The translations under genes and the position numbers were made by a program. From Neolentinus lepideus HHB14362 ss-1 (taxonomy: Eukaryota; Basidiomycota; Agaricomycetes; Gloeophyllales; Gloeophyllaceae): 64,000 bases of DNA. The stretch spans positions 575,106 through 639,105 of the forward strand of contig KV425556.1 of the NCBI GenBank assembly GCA_001632425.1, given 5' to 3'. Below are positions 10,990 to 24,038 of the stretch, in pieces; position 1 is the stretch's first letter, and every line of letters starts with the position of its first letter. Below the pieces are notes generated by a model. That model did no database searches. It worked only from the letters and a program-made list of their open reading frames with translations, and was not told where the DNA came from.

Positions 10990-11927
10990 AGTGCTAGTCG
11001 ATGGGTTGTGGGAACAAAGAGGAGTCGAATCAAGGCGTATTTATACGCGGGAGAGTGAAGGTTATCATAGTGCCGATGTGAAGGAGGTGGGCTCGATGTC
11101 GAGACAAGGTGTTGGGGGCGTCACTGACGGGTTGGACGCGTGTGTGCGGCATGATGGGTCAGCTGAGAGGCAAACGGATGAGTCAGAGGATTGGTAAGAC
11201 GAACATACACGTTAATAGGTCTCTACAAAGGGCGTACGCGTCGGGCGGCAGTGCACAAATATCCCTTTTCATTGGCCAGAAGCGATTCTCGGTGCTGCTT
11301 AGGTATTGGCTGAAGATTCACAGTGGTGCATATCAGAATGCTGACGTTGACGATGGGCAGATGATATAGAGAAGGGTAGCATTGTGGGTCGGTTTGTAGC
11401 ATGTAGAAAGTTGGGGGCAGATGCAAAGGAGGTTTTGATTGGGCTCAGAGTCAGTTGAGGATAAGCACAAGATGTTGGCAAATTAGTGCCTAGCAGCAAA
11501 TCAGTGCGCACAAATCAGCCATACAAGAGACAAATCCTGGCAGTGTATACTGTATTCGCCAATGCTGAACACATCTACGAGCCTTTCCAAATATTAATAA
11601 GGGACATACAACACTCTGCAGATACGCACGGCACCGAGAACGTGAAGACCTTAGACTTGGAATAACTCAATGTGAGTCATTTTTGAAAGTCGACTATGTC
11701 CGACCTTCAAGTTTTATAGTACATTGCGAGCACGTCTGCGCTGACAATCTGTGGACTCTAACGTACGATTGCTACGACTCTTGAACGATTCGTTGTGTAA
11801 CTACATTTCATCTAATAAAACAAATGATTCTAAGATCTAATCTCGCGAAGAACAGACTCGAGCGGATCAGGACTCCGCCAAATCTTCGTTCATTCCGCCT
11901 TCAACCTCGCTTACGCCGTTCTGCTCA
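10990..11927. other. Divergent intergenic region, no gene recognised
   Basis: About 940 bp between the aldo/keto reductase start (minus strand) and the EFL1 start (plus strand). It should hold both promoters. Short open frames occur but carry no motif. An EFL1 start further upstream is possible but not supported by family sequence. Confidence 0.5.
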
Positions 11928-14900
11928 ATGTCGGCCTCAATGTCAGCCTCAACATCAAAGGCAGAGGATGTCCGCTGCGTCACCTGCTGTGGCCATGTCG
12001 ACCACGGAAAGACGACCGTTATGGACGCCCTCCTGGCTGCCAATAACATCATCTCCCAGAGGATGGCCGGGAAGCTGCGATACCTGGACAGCCGGGAGGA
12101 CGAGCAAGAGAGAGGGATCACTATGGAGAGCAGTGCGGTGTCTCTGAAGTTTCAGGTCATGGAGAGAAACCAGGAGGGAGGTGCGTGATACCGACAGTAC
12201 TGCGCGGACTGCTTTATAGAGCGTGCTAGGAAGCTTTCTGAGGACTTATACAATCAACATGATCGATACACCTGGACATGTCGACTTTTCAAGTGAAGTA
12301 TCCACAGCGTCTCGCCTAGTCGACGGCGCCCTTGTCCTTGTCGACGTCGTCGAAGGTGTCTGCACTCAGGTTCGTACCCTCACTCACCCGTATACCCATT
12401 CGTAACCTCGTTAGCACAGACGATCGCTGTACTCAGGCAAGCATGGCTCGACCGCCTCAAACCCATCCTCGTCATTAATAAGATCGACCGGCTCATCACC
12501 GAGCTTCGTCTGGCCCCAGTGGAGGCATATCACCACCTTTCCCAGCTGATCGAGCAGGTCAACGCCGTCATGGGCGGCTTCTTCGCCTCTGAGCGCATGG
12601 AGGACGACAGACGCTGGCACGAGGAGCGCGAGCGTCGTTTGGCATCGAAGAAGGAAGCAAGCGCTGAGGAGGCGGATGCCACGGTAAACGAGGAGGGCGA
12701 GGAGTTCCAGGAGAAAGATGATGAAGACATATACTTTGCACCAGAGAGGAGGAATGTGATCTTCGCGTCAGCCATTGACGGCTGGGGATTCAGGGTCGGT
12801 AAGTTCGCGCAGCTGTATGCGGCGAAGCTTGGGATGAAGGAGGCGAATTTGAGGAGGGTGCTCTGGGGTGATTTTTATCTCGACCCGAAGACGAAACGAG
12901 TGATCAGTCATAAACATCTACGAGGACGGGCTCTGAAGCCATTATTTGTGCAGTTTGTGCTAGAGAACTTGTGGTCCGTGTACGATGCCGTGCAGCTGAA
13001 CCCGTGAGTGACTCGTTAATCAATGCTAACTAGTGTACTGATGCTGTTTACACTCGAAGGAATTCCGATAAAGTCAACAAAATTGTCACATCTCTGAACC
13101 TAAAGATTCCACCTCGCGACCTTAAATCCAAAGACTCTCGTGCACTCCTCTCCCAAATTCTCTCACAATGGCTTTCCCTCTCTACCAGCACAATCCAAGC
13201 GGTCATCGACGTGGTCCCCCCTCCCTCCGTCTCGCAGCGAGCCCGCATACCCAAGATGCTCTATCCCGACCTTCACGACGCCACTGTTGCGCCAAAAAAT
13301 AAGTTTGAAGAGAGGTTGTACAATTGTGATAGCGGAGAGTGGGCAGATGTCGTAGCGTATGTGAGCAAGATGTTTGTGGTGCCGAGTAAGGAGATGCCCG
13401 AGCGAAGGGAGAGAAAGGTGAGTGCGGAGGAGATGAGGGCGCGGGGGAGGGAAGCGAGGGAAAGGAGGGAGAAGGCGGTTGAGGAGGGATTGGGAAGTGC
13501 CGAGGTTACTGGCGGAGCGATCGAGACGAACGGGCATACTGAGAAGAAAGAGGAGGAAGAAGAACAGAAGGAAGTTGAACATGAAAAGACAGAAACAGAG
13601 GATGACGATGCTGAAACCATCCTCGGCTTCGCGCGGCTCTTCTCTGGGACGCTGCACACTGGCACCTCCCTGCGCTGTGTGCTACCCAAGTACAATAACT
13701 CCCTCCCCTCGTCGCACCCGCGCAATCGAAAACAGGTGGTCGAAGCAACGGCGGAGGGTTTGTATTTGATCATGGGGAGAGAGTTGGTACCGGTGGAGAG
13801 CGTGTCGGCAGGAAATGTATTTGCCATACGTGGGCTGGCGGGAAGGGTGGTGAGGAGTGCGACGCTGTGTGCCCCAGGAAAGGGGCAGGAGGGAGGGGGG
13901 GATGAGGAGTTGGTGAACCTGGGGGCGGCGTATCAAAATGTAAGCGAGTCCTTTTGTTGGATTGCAGATAAGTGACGCCGGTTTGACTGATGTTATCTCT
14001 TAGGCTGCGCCCATCGTCAGAATCGCTGTCGAACCTGTCTCTCCTGCAGACATGCCGAAGCTCATCCGGGGCCTGAAGCTGCTGAACCAGGCGGACCCCT
14101 GTGTGGAGACGTTTCAGCAGCAGACGGGTGAGCATGTTATCCTGGGCGCTGGAGAGTTACATCTGGAGGTGAGCTTCGCATGCAACCTCGGGGCTGGCAG
14201 GAGTTGATGGAGGCATTGTAGCGATGCTTGAAAGATCTCCGTGACCGGTTCGCGGGCGTCGCGATACATGGATCGGCGCCTATCGTGCCCTTCCGTGAGA
14301 CGGCTGTCAAAGGAACAGGTAAGCTGTGTGGTTGGCAGTACGAACCGCAAAACGACTTACAGCGTAGTTAGATATGCCTCCGCCTAAGTTTGCCCCCGCA
14401 CGCCGCGGGACGATTAAAGGCGCGACTCTCCACAATCTTGTTCGGTTCACTATCCGGGCGACTCCTTTACCAAAGCCATTACACGCCTTTATGTTGGATA
14501 ATCTCAGTATACTCAAGCGTATCCAGCGGGAAAGGAAGTCTACTACTGAGGGAGAGGACGATGAGGATGAGGAAGTGGGTCTGCAGGATGAGATCAATAG
14601 GAAGCCGACCGTGAAGCTGGAGAACTTTTGGGATGGGTTGAAGGAGGTGTGTCAGGAGGTGGGCGGGGAGTGGAAGGAGTTGGACGAAACGATATGGGCA
14701 TTTGGACCTCAAGGCGCGGGTGGGTGTGTGCTTGTGGATGCGAGAAAGGGGGCAAGTCTGAATTCGTGCGGATCTGATGGCTTTGATTTGATTCCGAAAT
14801 TGATTTCACTTACGGAGATTCGTAGATTACGAAGACGAATGGAGCGGCTGAGGGCGGGGGAAGAGTCGGAGGTGCAGAGTGCGCAGGAGCAGGCGTTGAG

Positions 14901-15766
14901 GGATTTGGAGGGTCATGTAGAGACTGGCTTTCAGCTGGCGACGTTCCAAGGTCCGCTGTGTTCGGAACCTGTAGAAGGCCTTGCTTACTTCCTCGAGAGC
15001 TTCGAAGTGGATGAGAATGGGATTGAAGAGGAGAAACGTGAGTCTATGCTCATTATGCTGTGTAACTTTGTCTGATGTGTTTCATGTTTTCAGAGCGTAA
15101 TACGATTGCTCAAGTAACTGGTTCTCTCATATCGTCTGTGAGAGAAGCTTGCAGAAATGGTTTGTTGGACTGGTCCCCGCGTTTGATGCTGGCTATGTAT
15201 ACCTGTGACATTCAAGCCTCCAGTACGTTTCATATTACCTCTGCGTTGATAAAATTGACTGATGTTGATCCGCAGCTGAGGTTTTGGGAAAGGTATATGG
15301 TGTTGTGGCGCGCCGACGAGGTCGGATCGTTTCTGAAGAGATGAAAGAAGGCACTACGTTCTTCAGCATCAGTGCGCTTTTGCCAGTCGTCGAAAGTTTT
15401 GGATTCGCGGATGGTGCGCAGTTTTTTTTCATCACTTCCATGGCGACGAACATATCAATATATCGCCTGTAGATATTCGGAAGCGGACTTCGGGAGCCGC
15501 AAGCCCCCAGCTGATCTTTAGCGGGTGAGTACCGTATTCGTCTCGCTGTTAGTATTGGTACTGATGGCACCCCAAGGTATGAACTATTGGATCAGGATCC
15601 ATTCTGGGTGCCAACGACGGAAGAGGAATTAGAGGACCTCGGAGATAAGGCTGATCGATCAAATGTCGCAAAGGCGTATGTGGATGCAGTACGGGAGCGC
15701 AAGGGGATGTTCGTTGACCGCAAGATTGTCGAGTTTGCAGAGAAACAGAGGACTTTGAAGCGATAA
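11928..15766 (+). CDS. EFL1: Elongation factor-like GTPase EFL1 (RIA1)
   Basis: Cytoplasmic GTPase homologous to EF-2 that, with SBDS, releases eIF6/Tif6 from pre-60S ribosomes. Start [17 protein letters not shown] at 11928. G motifs: GHVDHGKTT (G1, ~11990), [13 protein letters not shown] (switch), [15 protein letters not shown] (G3, ~12260) and LVINKIDRL (G4, ~12470). The EFL1-specific [23 protein letters not shown] stretch and a long charged insert (about 13380-13615) separate it from EF-2. Domain II-IV signatures: [48 protein letters not shown] and [11 protein letters not shown]. Domain [24 protein letters not shown]. It ends with [10 protein letters not shown] and a stop at 15766. About 11 exons. 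The RasGEF gene follows 235 bp downstream on the same strand. Confidence 0.92.
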
Positions 15767-16001
15767 ACTTTGTATTTGATCCACGGTGTCTGTTCCCGAA
15801 TGGCAATAGTGTTTGAGTAGCCGTTCCGAATAGAATGCCACCATTGATATTGACCCACTTGTATTTTCGGTCTACTGTTGATTATGTAAGCAGATTGTAG
15901 CGAAGGATAGAACGCTTCCTCAGTCTCGGCTTCCTGCCTCTGCTGTCCCTCTTCCCCAATATCTAGGTCGTCGCCGTCGCAGACAGCAACCAGGACGGTA
16001 C

Positions 16002-19000
16002 ATGGCGGCGCTGGCAACCGCTGCCTACTCTGCTGGTCTGCATCCTCACATGGCCCACTCGACCGCTAGCACTGTTGATCATCCCCAGCGGCCTGCGGAG
16101 GAGGAACAGTTTATCACGACTTTCTTTTGCAGGGCACTCTATGACTACGAGGCCCAGGATGCATCTGCTCTCTCTTTCCGCAGGAACGATATCATCGAGG
16201 TCCTTACTCGACTCGACTCTGGTTGGTGGGATGGTCTGCTGGGCGAGGAGCGGGGCTGGTTTCCTTCGAACTACGTGACAATTATCACAGAGCAAGAAGC
16301 AGAAACTGCTCTTGGTGGTTCCGAGGCGCCTGGCATCCAAAACGGTCTCACGTCAGATACCGCCTCTGTCGTGGATTTGGCGCACAGTCTTTCCAGGGGG
16401 CAGCCTCAATCCGAAAGCGAATGGCTCGAGGGGGACATAGACTATTCGAGTGGTCGAGACGCTATGCGAGAGCTCGCCACTTCGGCTATGGGAGGTGGGA
16501 CGCAGCCTAGCGATTTCTGGGTCCCAGAGGTTACTCCTGACGGTCAAGTGCGTATCATTCGAAGGTCTATGGGCATGGTAGGAAACCAACTCACACTTTG
16601 AACTGACAGATCTTCTATGTAAACACACAAACGGGAGAACACTCGCGAGACCTTCCTCCTGAGCACGTAGAGAGTATGGCAACTGCTGATATCACGACCT
16701 TGACATCTCCTTCTAGCTCCCGCTCGGGACCAAGTAGCGGACCTACGACGGGTGCAGCTACAGGGAACGGAGCACCTATAGGCACCCGCGCTCAACTTGA
16801 TCCCACTAGACCAGCAGGGTTTGGCATAGCCAAACGGACTGGGACGCCCGAACCATGGGTAAGGCGATTAGCCGACGACGGCTTGTCGTATTATTACTAC
16901 AACAAGGTAACTGGTCAGTGGCAGTGGACTCTGCCGTCCGTGGACTCGGGTACCAGTGACGACGAAATGGCCCGTGAACTGGGCTACGATGACACTCCGG
17001 GTAATCGTGACACCATCGTAGCGTCTGGCAGGATGAAGTCAGAGTCGACTGTATCGCGCACTCGAGGCCGCGGCGACCGTACGAGCACATACTCAGACGA
17101 CTCAGACGTGCATCCGCGGGAGCGTGAACGGTCACTCACTTCAAGCACGCAGCGGTCAATATCTACTAATGGCTACGCAAACACCAATGGTCATAAAGCG
17201 CGTTCTCTGGAGCGGAATAGCATAGCTGAGTTGACTTCAGCAGATCGGCTTGCACAAGATTTGCAGCAAGCACTGGAACCTCATCCACCAGAATCCGTCA
17301 CTGGTTTGTCCACCATAGCTCGCGAGGCAATCGCAGCTGTGGCGGACAGCATGCGACTAGACGGCATGACACGAAGTCGAGAACCGGATGATGTTCTTGA
17401 CAGGAGCGTGCTCAGTGTTGTCCTCTCTATCCGCAACCTCCTTTATGTTTCGACCCCTCCATCCAGTCACATTCCCGCAGCTGCCCTTCCTCCCAGCGGC
17501 CGCGATTATAAATTCAATCCAACCGCTGAAGGCCTACAGAACCATCTCAAGCCCGCGCAGCGAAAGGTTACAGCTACACTTTCCAAGCTCGTGCTCTCTG
17601 CTCGTGCAATGCAATACGACTCCGGCCCATCAACTAACGAGACGCCCAACCGTATCGAGGCCGATGCTGCAGAGTTGGAAAGGGCGATCGTTTCATTCGT
17701 ACTGGAGGTGCAGAAATATCATAATCAGATGGCCCCCGAAGAGCGCCGAAGGAAGCTCCCACCAAAGCGGTTGCATGGCGTCTACTCGACGTCCAATATA
17801 GGCCTTGGGCTTCCCGGAGCAGGCATTGGTGGTAGCTGGAAGGGCTTTGGATTTATCCAGTCGGCTGGTGGGGAGAAGACTCCGTCCAAAGTGTTGTCTT
17901 CTGATGTCGTTAGCAATGCTCGGGAGCTGCAATCGCGAATCGATGACCAGATCCGACATCTAATGATCAACCTAAGCCAGTTCGCTGCGTCCCCGAGTAA
18001 GCGACTGTCTCATCATACTCTATTTGATAACGATGATTAAATTTTTTGCAAGCAGCAGTAAATGCGGTTGCATCCAAGTGTCAAGCCATTGTGACACATC
18101 TGACGGCTTTCCTTAGCTACATAGGTGATGTCTCCATAAAGCGCCACGTAGACGTGTATGGTATTTTCCGTAGCTCTGCTCTTCCTCCACAAGAGGATGC
18201 TTATCTGCAAGCTGCTGATAAGGGTCGTCTACTTCTCCGCACTCTGGAAGCTGCAGCGCAGACTCTTTACGATGATGGCATCGTGTTACTGGCGTCATCA
18301 CAGTACATGTCTGTGCAATCGGAGGCACCGGACTTGGATGAGCTTGACAGCTTGGCGACGTCTATGAAATCTAATCTGAGCATGGTACTGGACTCTCTCG
18401 AAGCATTGCTCGTCGTCGGTCAGGATCAGGCCGAACTAGCTGGCCCTGACTATCAGCAAATCATCGACGCCGAGATACCTCGCCTCAATGCCACAGAAAC
18501 CCCTTATAGTAGCGACATCAATTCCCTCTCTGACTCCTTTCTGGAATCTGAGGCTGACGACATCGTGGACACCGAACTTGCATTCAGTAAACCTCGTGCT
18601 CGTCTCAACACGAACCCAGATTCCATGTACAGCAAGGCGTCTGGCCGGACGCTGGGAACCACGGATAGCTACAGCACGGATAGTAACGGAGATCTACCAG
18701 CCAATCCGATGTGGTCTAGTCAGGAAACATCTATTGATACTCTTGTGAGCCCTGCGTCGCCAACACTGTCGATGTCCCCTACGGAGGACACCAACTCGAT
18801 ATTCGAGGACGAGGGTAATATCTTACGGCCCGGGATCTCAACTTTGTTACTGATCAAATTCTCATAGTGCCGGGCATGTCAAGTAAATCCCCGTCGCGTC
18901 CCAATAAGCTTCGCCAACTACTCGGCGATGAAGTGCCAAGAGGTGTGGCGGAGAAGATGCACATGAACACGAAACCTTGGTACCTACGGCCGACGTACGA

Positions 19001-20593
19001 TGCGAACGAAATCTTGATCGAGCCTGATGGCACTGTTCGTGCTGGAACAATACGACAGCTTGTGCAGCGGCTCACTGCTCACGAACATGGAGGTGAGGAG
19101 TCTACTCCTATATATTGAGATTCAGCTAATGTCGTGGTGACCATGCCCAGACCCCAACTACAACAAAATCTTCCTCCTAACATATAAGTCATTCACTACA
19201 TTGGATGAATTATTCGATTTGCTTGTGCAGCGGTTCTGGATTCAGCCTCCGGAGGAGCTTAATTCTCGTGAACGGGAAGAGTGGGTGAAGCTCAAGCAGA
19301 CTATCGTCCGAGCGCGGTAAGCATTTTGCAGTATTTGCATGATAACCATTAATCAGGAAGCTTGCAGGGTATTGAATACATTCAAATCAATGACCACTGA
19401 GGAAGGCTTCCTTGAGAAAGAAGACCTTTATATCCTTGACCGGATCAAGGGCTTTGTATCCGATCCACGAGTTATCCAGTACTCTGGCGCGAAGCAACTT
19501 CTGATCAACATCGAGCGTATTGTAAGATCCTAAGTTCAGGCACGAGACTGAATTCTCACTGTTAAATACAGCAAAGGGGCGGGGAACCGACTATCAAGAT
19601 GACGACCGGTTTCTCGCAATCACCACCCCAGCCCATCGTCCCCAAGTCGAACAAGAAGCTGAAACTTCTCGATATCGATCCGCTTGAGCTCGCGAGACAG
19701 CTGACAATTCTCGAGAGCAAGATGTTCATGAAGATCAAGGCCACCGAATGTCTCCAACGGTCGAAGATGTCGGGGCAGCACAACGATAGCATATCGGACT
19801 TCATTCAGACGTTCAATAGGGTACGTCGGACCTTATATGAGGTGTTGGATCTCATGATGTCACATCTTATCAGATTGCGAACTGGGTCAAGGACGCTGTC
19901 CTGGCTAAGGAGGACTCGCGGAAGCGGGCTGCTGCTGTCAAGCATTTCATTAACACAGCGGATGTGAGTACAGTCGTGCATACTTTCCATACTATGACTG
20001 ATCAACCGTCGAATGCAGCGCTGCCGTACGCTCCATAACTTCTCGAGTATGGCAGCCATCGTCTCCGGATTGAACGCCTCGCCGATCATTCGGTTGAAGC
20101 GGACATGGGAGCAAGTTGGCCAGAGATTCATGAATCAGTTGCAGACTAGCCACATCAACACTGATAAAAACTACGGGGCGTACCGAGCCACACTGGCGAA
20201 AGTCACTCCACCATGTGTTCCCTTCTTCGGTATGATCTTCTTCCAGATTTGTACAGATTCACCCTTTAACTTTGGATTCCTCTAGGCATCTACCTAAGCG
20301 ATCTCACCTTTATCGGCGACGGCAACGTCGATACCCTCAACGGCAACCTCGTGAATTTCCGTAAGCGGCAGCGTGTCGCCGAGGTCATCCAGGAGATCAA
20401 ACGATGGCAGTCGCGGCCGTACAACTTCCAACCCGTGCCGGTAATTCTCGCGTATGTAGAGGAGAATCTGAACCAGTTCAATGCGCCTCTCGACTACGAT
20501 GAACAGTTCTGGCAGCTTAGTCTGGAAAGAGAGCCGAGGGAGAGGGATGACGAGAAGATGGCGAGGCTGTTGCAAGAGAGTGGGTTCCTATAA
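16002..20593 (+). CDS. Ras guanine nucleotide exchange factor with SH3 and WW domains (CDC25 family)
   Basis: RasGEF of the fungal CDC25/Ste6 class that activates Ras at membranes. Start MAALATAAYSAGLHPHM at 16002. SH3 domain at about residues 45-105 (FFCRALYDYEAQDASALSF, GWFPSNYVT). Two WW-like segments follow: one spans the intron at 16577-16610 (VNTQTGEHSRDLPPEH) and one is PWVRRLADDGLSYYYYNKVTGQW near 16850. A long Ser/Thr-rich and helical middle (to ~18850) precedes the REM/RasGEF_N domain (NKIFLLTYKSFTTLDELFDLL near 19150-19230). The catalytic CDC25 domain includes LLDIDPLELARQLTILESK, NFSSMAAIVSGLNASPI and GIYLSDLTFIGDGN, and the gene ends at 20593 with LLQESGFL. About nine exons, roughly 1.3 thousand residues. 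Confidence 0.9.
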
Positions 20594-21030
20594 TCCCTTC
20601 TTAGCCTCAAGTTATGTGTCGTCGATGTGTCGTGCTGGAGATTTGTCTCATTTGATTTCCGTTGCGCTCTGCCTTCATTCTCACCCGATCTCTTTCACGT
20701 GCTTGCGAGCTTGTAGTCTTATCCTCTTCTTTTTCAGGCAGGCGGCAGAACAAACCATTATAATTCATTGTATAATTAGTATGCGGGCGGACTAGGCAGG
20801 ATACATGCGGTTTCACTTTGTCTTTTCCTTCATCCCGAACCTCCTCTACTTTACTCGGTAGTCTATATACTCACACTCGTTGCCTGCCTCGTGCTGGCTG
20901 GCCTGCTCGAGGGCGCTTGCTACATGTACGCTGGAGATACAATAAAGTTCGGCTATTGCTCGCATTTCATGCTCATCCTGGAATGTAAAATATATGACGC
21001 GACCTGTGGGCGGGGACGCGGCATGAATGC
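20594..21030. other. Intergenic between RasGEF and HIT genes
   Basis: About 440 bp holding the RasGEF 3' UTR and the HIT promoter. No other feature seen. Confidence 0.5.
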
Positions 21031-21684
21031 ATGACGTCCTTTATCATCCGCGACCACGTCTCGCGCGCTGCCCCTCCCTCCTGGCAAACAGACCCAGACT
21101 GCCCGTTCTGCCGCATCGTAGCAGGCGACAGCCCAGCGTTCAGAGTGTACGAGAACGAGCGGGTGGTCGCGTTCCTCGATATTCTGCCGTTGAGGCCGGG
21201 GCATACGCTCGTGGTCCCGAAGAGGCATGTGAAGAGGGTCAGTGAGCTCCCTGGAGAGGATGCAGCGGCTGTTGGGGAGGTGGTGAGTAAAGTGGCGGGG
21301 GCGTTGGTTAAGGGTGAGTCATTTGTTTGGCTTGAAGAGTGACAGCGAGGTGCTGATACTAGGGGTATACGGGAAGCGGTAGGGAATACAGCATTGAACG
21401 TAGTGTGTAATCAGGAGTATGCACAAGCGGTACCCCATGTCTGTAGCGTCCACTCTACCTCTTATAAGCCTTCTGCTGATAGTTTCTCCATGTAGGTCCA
21501 CTACCACATTATCCCGGCACCCACCTTCGACTCTTCGACCAAGATCTCGCCTCCTATGAATGAGGCAGGGACAAAGCAGGTACTGAGCCATAAGGAGATG
21601 CATAGGAAGGAGTTTGAGAGTAGGACTGAGTTAGAGGAGGAGGAGGGAGAGGAGCTAGCAAAGAGGATACGAGCGCATCTGTGA
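21031..21684 (+). CDS. HIT-family nucleotide-binding protein (HINT-like)
   Basis: Small histidine-triad hydrolase, likely acting on nucleoside phosphoramidates or related adenylated substrates (family knowledge). Start MTSFIIRDHVSRAAPP at 21031. Visible: DCPFCRIVAGDSPAFRVYE with a CxxC near the N-terminus, VVAFLDILPLRPGHTLVVPKR, and across an intron the triad HVHYHIIPAP (split at 21439/21494). A family-like NTALNVVCNQEYAQ precedes it. The C-terminus is a charged helix ending ELAKRIRAHL at 21684. The first intron starts at 21314; its acceptor is uncertain (about 21349 or 21361), so a few residues there are provisional. Confidence 0.85.
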
Positions 21685-21890
21685 TTTGCGTCGCTTGTGA
21701 AGCTAGAGCGGGATTAGTATTATAGTCCTCTACGATTCGAGAGTGGCTTTCTGTAGTGGCATGTGAATCGAAAACCATCTGTGGCCGGATGTACGGGAGC
21801 AATCCAGGACGCGTCTGTGGCGCGCCCTCGATCGCGACTCATCCTCGCTTGACGCGTCCACGCGTCTGTCCACTTCTCACCTCTATCACC

Positions 21891-22719
21891 ATGAGCTCGG
21901 CAGACATCGAAGACGATGAGACTCTACAGACTCAAGAAGCCGTGACTCTCGATGTACAGGAAACACAGTCGCAGCAGGGTGGGATGCTGCCGGAAGGCGA
22001 ATCAGCTGCTACTACTACTCAGACTCCCTTGAATGGAACAGACCAAACGGCGCTGCCCAAGAAACGAGAGAAGAAACAGCCGGTTCCGTACTCAAGGGCG
22101 GCTGGGACATCACCGCTACCTATGGCGAGGGTGCAGAGAATTTTAAAAGCGGATGAGGTGCGTACAATACTTGGCCAAGTTTTCGTTGTATCCGCAGGAC
22201 TAACATTGATCTGTGGATATGTAGGAACTGATTATGGTGCAGAGGGAAGCTGTGCTGGCAATATCAATCGCGACAGAGCAATTCGTCAAGCAGTTGATGG
22301 AGGCAGTCCAAAGGGTTGCGCAGAGGGAGAGGAGGACGACAGTACAGCAGAGGGACATGCGTACGTCTGCCGCGCCTTCTGGTGTTGTTGATGCGGCACT
22401 GATGCTTGAAGTAGTGTCAGTGGTACGGAGAGCAGACGAGTTCGTCTTCCTAGATGGTTGGGGTTCCTTTTGAGTGCAGATCGTACCTCATTGCGAACAC
22501 AATTTCTCCCTTTCAGAGATCATGCAAACAGTCGTCCAGGGCGAGCCACCAGCGAAACGGAAACCCAAAGCATTGGAAAAGGAAGCGATACGAAAACCGG
22601 CCGTGACGACATTGTTGGATCAATACGTGGTCAATGCGGACCAGAGATCTGAGGATGAGGACGGTGGAGAGGATGTGATCATGAATGAGGATGGGACGAT
22701 GGCACTTCGGGAGATTTAA
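21891..22719 (+). CDS. Histone-fold (CBF/NF-Y type) protein, DPB3/CHRAC1-like
   Basis: Histone-fold protein of the CBFD_NFYB_HMF family, resembling the small subunit of DNA polymerase epsilon (Dpb3/POLE4) or CHRAC1. Start MSSADIEDDETLQTQEA at 21891; a polar N-terminal tail of about 75 residues ends in a basic KKREKKQP patch. The fold reads LPMARVQRILKADE, then (after an intron ending ~22226) ELIMVQREAVLAISIATEQF, RRTTVQQRDM and, over a further intron, SVVRRADEFVFLD. The last intron (about 22456-22516) joins FLD to EIMQTVVQGEPPAKRK. The C-terminus is acidic and ends MALREI at 22719. The exact paralogue (DPB3, DPB4 or CHRAC) cannot be settled by eye. Confidence 0.83.
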
Positions 22720-23285
22720 GTTGCATCACCGTACACGTATTTGTTAATTGGTTCTTTAACGTCTGCACATGTACTAACGAGCTGGTAATGGAACTATAGA
22801 AGACTCTATAGAGCAGCCTCCAATCTAGCACCGGCAACATTGTCTAATTCAAGTTCATCACCTAGATGTGGTTATCTGGTGTAGTCTCGACATCGCAGGC
22901 AGAGTGCAGCAGCCAGAATCTCTGCTTGACCTCGGAACATGTATATTAGATAGTTTTCAACAGTATGTGGACTGTGGCTCAAAGCAGGAATGACTGTGAC
23001 CATACTGCCGCCACGTGATGTCACATACTGACGCGTCGGTCCGATAGTCTCAGTATGCGAGGCTGTGTTCGAACACTTCCGACACATCCATCGACTACCG
23101 CCGCGTTCACCGTCCATCGCGTTCCCGCCTCCCGATACAACCTTGCTCGTCGAGGCTGTCTCGGATGGCGTGCACGCTGGTGGATAAAAGGCAGTACCTA
23201 TCGTGAGCAATGCCTCAGATTTTTACAATCTACCCCGAGCACACCCATCCTACACTTACCCTTTTGCACACTACAACCTTTCACA
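22720..23285. other. Intergenic, outer edge of left duplicated arm
   Basis: Holds the 3' UTR of the histone-fold gene and the promoter of the acidic orphan gene. From about 22975 it is homologous, inverted, to the region ending near 41990. A CACGTG box lies near 23016 and is kept in the right copy near 41945. No further gene recognised. Confidence 0.55.
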
Positions 23286-23900
23286 ATGATGTCTCATATC
23301 TATAACAGCTTCGGTGACCTCGGCGACATCTGCCATGAGGGCGCCTTCCTCGAGTTACCCAACACCGACTTGCCTATGTGGAACGTCCTTGGTCAGGATC
23401 ACCTCTACCTCGACGATGACCAGGTCGAGGACGACACCTATGTTACCATGGACAACAACAATGTTAACCCTGATGGCAGTTGGGCAGGAAGCCCCTACGA
23501 GGAGTTCCTTGTCGAGATTCAGAGCGCTCGTCATGCACTCGAGGCGAAGCTGGCTTCTGAGCGGGCTATGTGGGAGCATATAGAGATGGAGATTAGGAGG
23601 GAGGAGGGAGAGCAGGAGAGGGAGGAAAAGACGGAGGACGTGGACGTCACAGACCAGAGTTTCCTTGCATACTACTATGACACTGGTTCGTCCCTTGCGT
23701 TGGATATCGACGCGGACGTTTCCCTCCTGGTGGACTACGATTTGGAAGGAGAGATGGAGTCTGAGGGGATGTTGGAGGCGGAAGACGAAGACGAGTCCGA
23801 AGAAGTCGCAGGTCCCGTAATGTCGAGTTGGTCAGGAGCTGCGGAGGAGGAGGAGGTCGAGGGTGTGTGGGATGGGGCTAGCTCTGACTGGTTGGCGTAG
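23286..23900 (+). CDS. Acidic orphan protein, copy 1
   Basis: Single-exon gene for about 204 residues, start MMSHIYNSFGDLGDICHEG at 23286, stop at 23900. No family recognised. The protein has a conserved N-terminal half (AFLELPNTDLPMWNVLG, SPYEEFLVEIQSARHALEAK), a short Glu/Arg-rich helix (EMEIRREEGEQEREEKTED) and a strongly acidic C-terminal part with DVTDQSFLAYYYDTGSSLAL. There is no signal peptide or membrane segment. The inverted partner at 41063-41674 keeps the whole frame with mostly conservative changes (V/I, D/E, N/D), so selection on the protein is likely. Low-level alternative: a spurious frame in a repeated segment, which the maintained frame argues against. Confidence 0.7.
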   Translation: MMSHIYNSFGDLGDICHEGAFLELPNTDLPMWNVLGQDHLYLDDDQVEDDTYVTMDNNNVNPDGSWAGSPYEEFLVEIQSARHALEAKLASERAMWEHIEMEIRREEGEQEREEKTEDVDVTDQSFLAYYYDTGSSLALDIDADVSLLVDYDLEGEMESEGMLEAEDEDESEEVAGPVMSSWSGAAEEEEVEGVWDGASSDWLA

Positions 23901-24003
23901 GGAGAGGGGGGAGAGGAGCTGCGGAGGAGTAGGGGGGTTGGGGTTGGGGAGAACAGGGAGGTGACGGTACGTATAATGCTACATCTATATTCGATGGCGA
24001 GGC

Positions 24004-24038
24004 GTCATTCGAGCGGAGCGGCCGCCGTTCGAATAGCT
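24004..24038. repeat. Degenerate palindrome (left copy)
   Basis: GC-rich inverted repeat beginning gtcattcgagcgg and ending ccgttcgaat. The outer right-hand bases that pair in the right-arm copy (40922-40955) have changed here, so the stem is shorter. Confidence 0.7.
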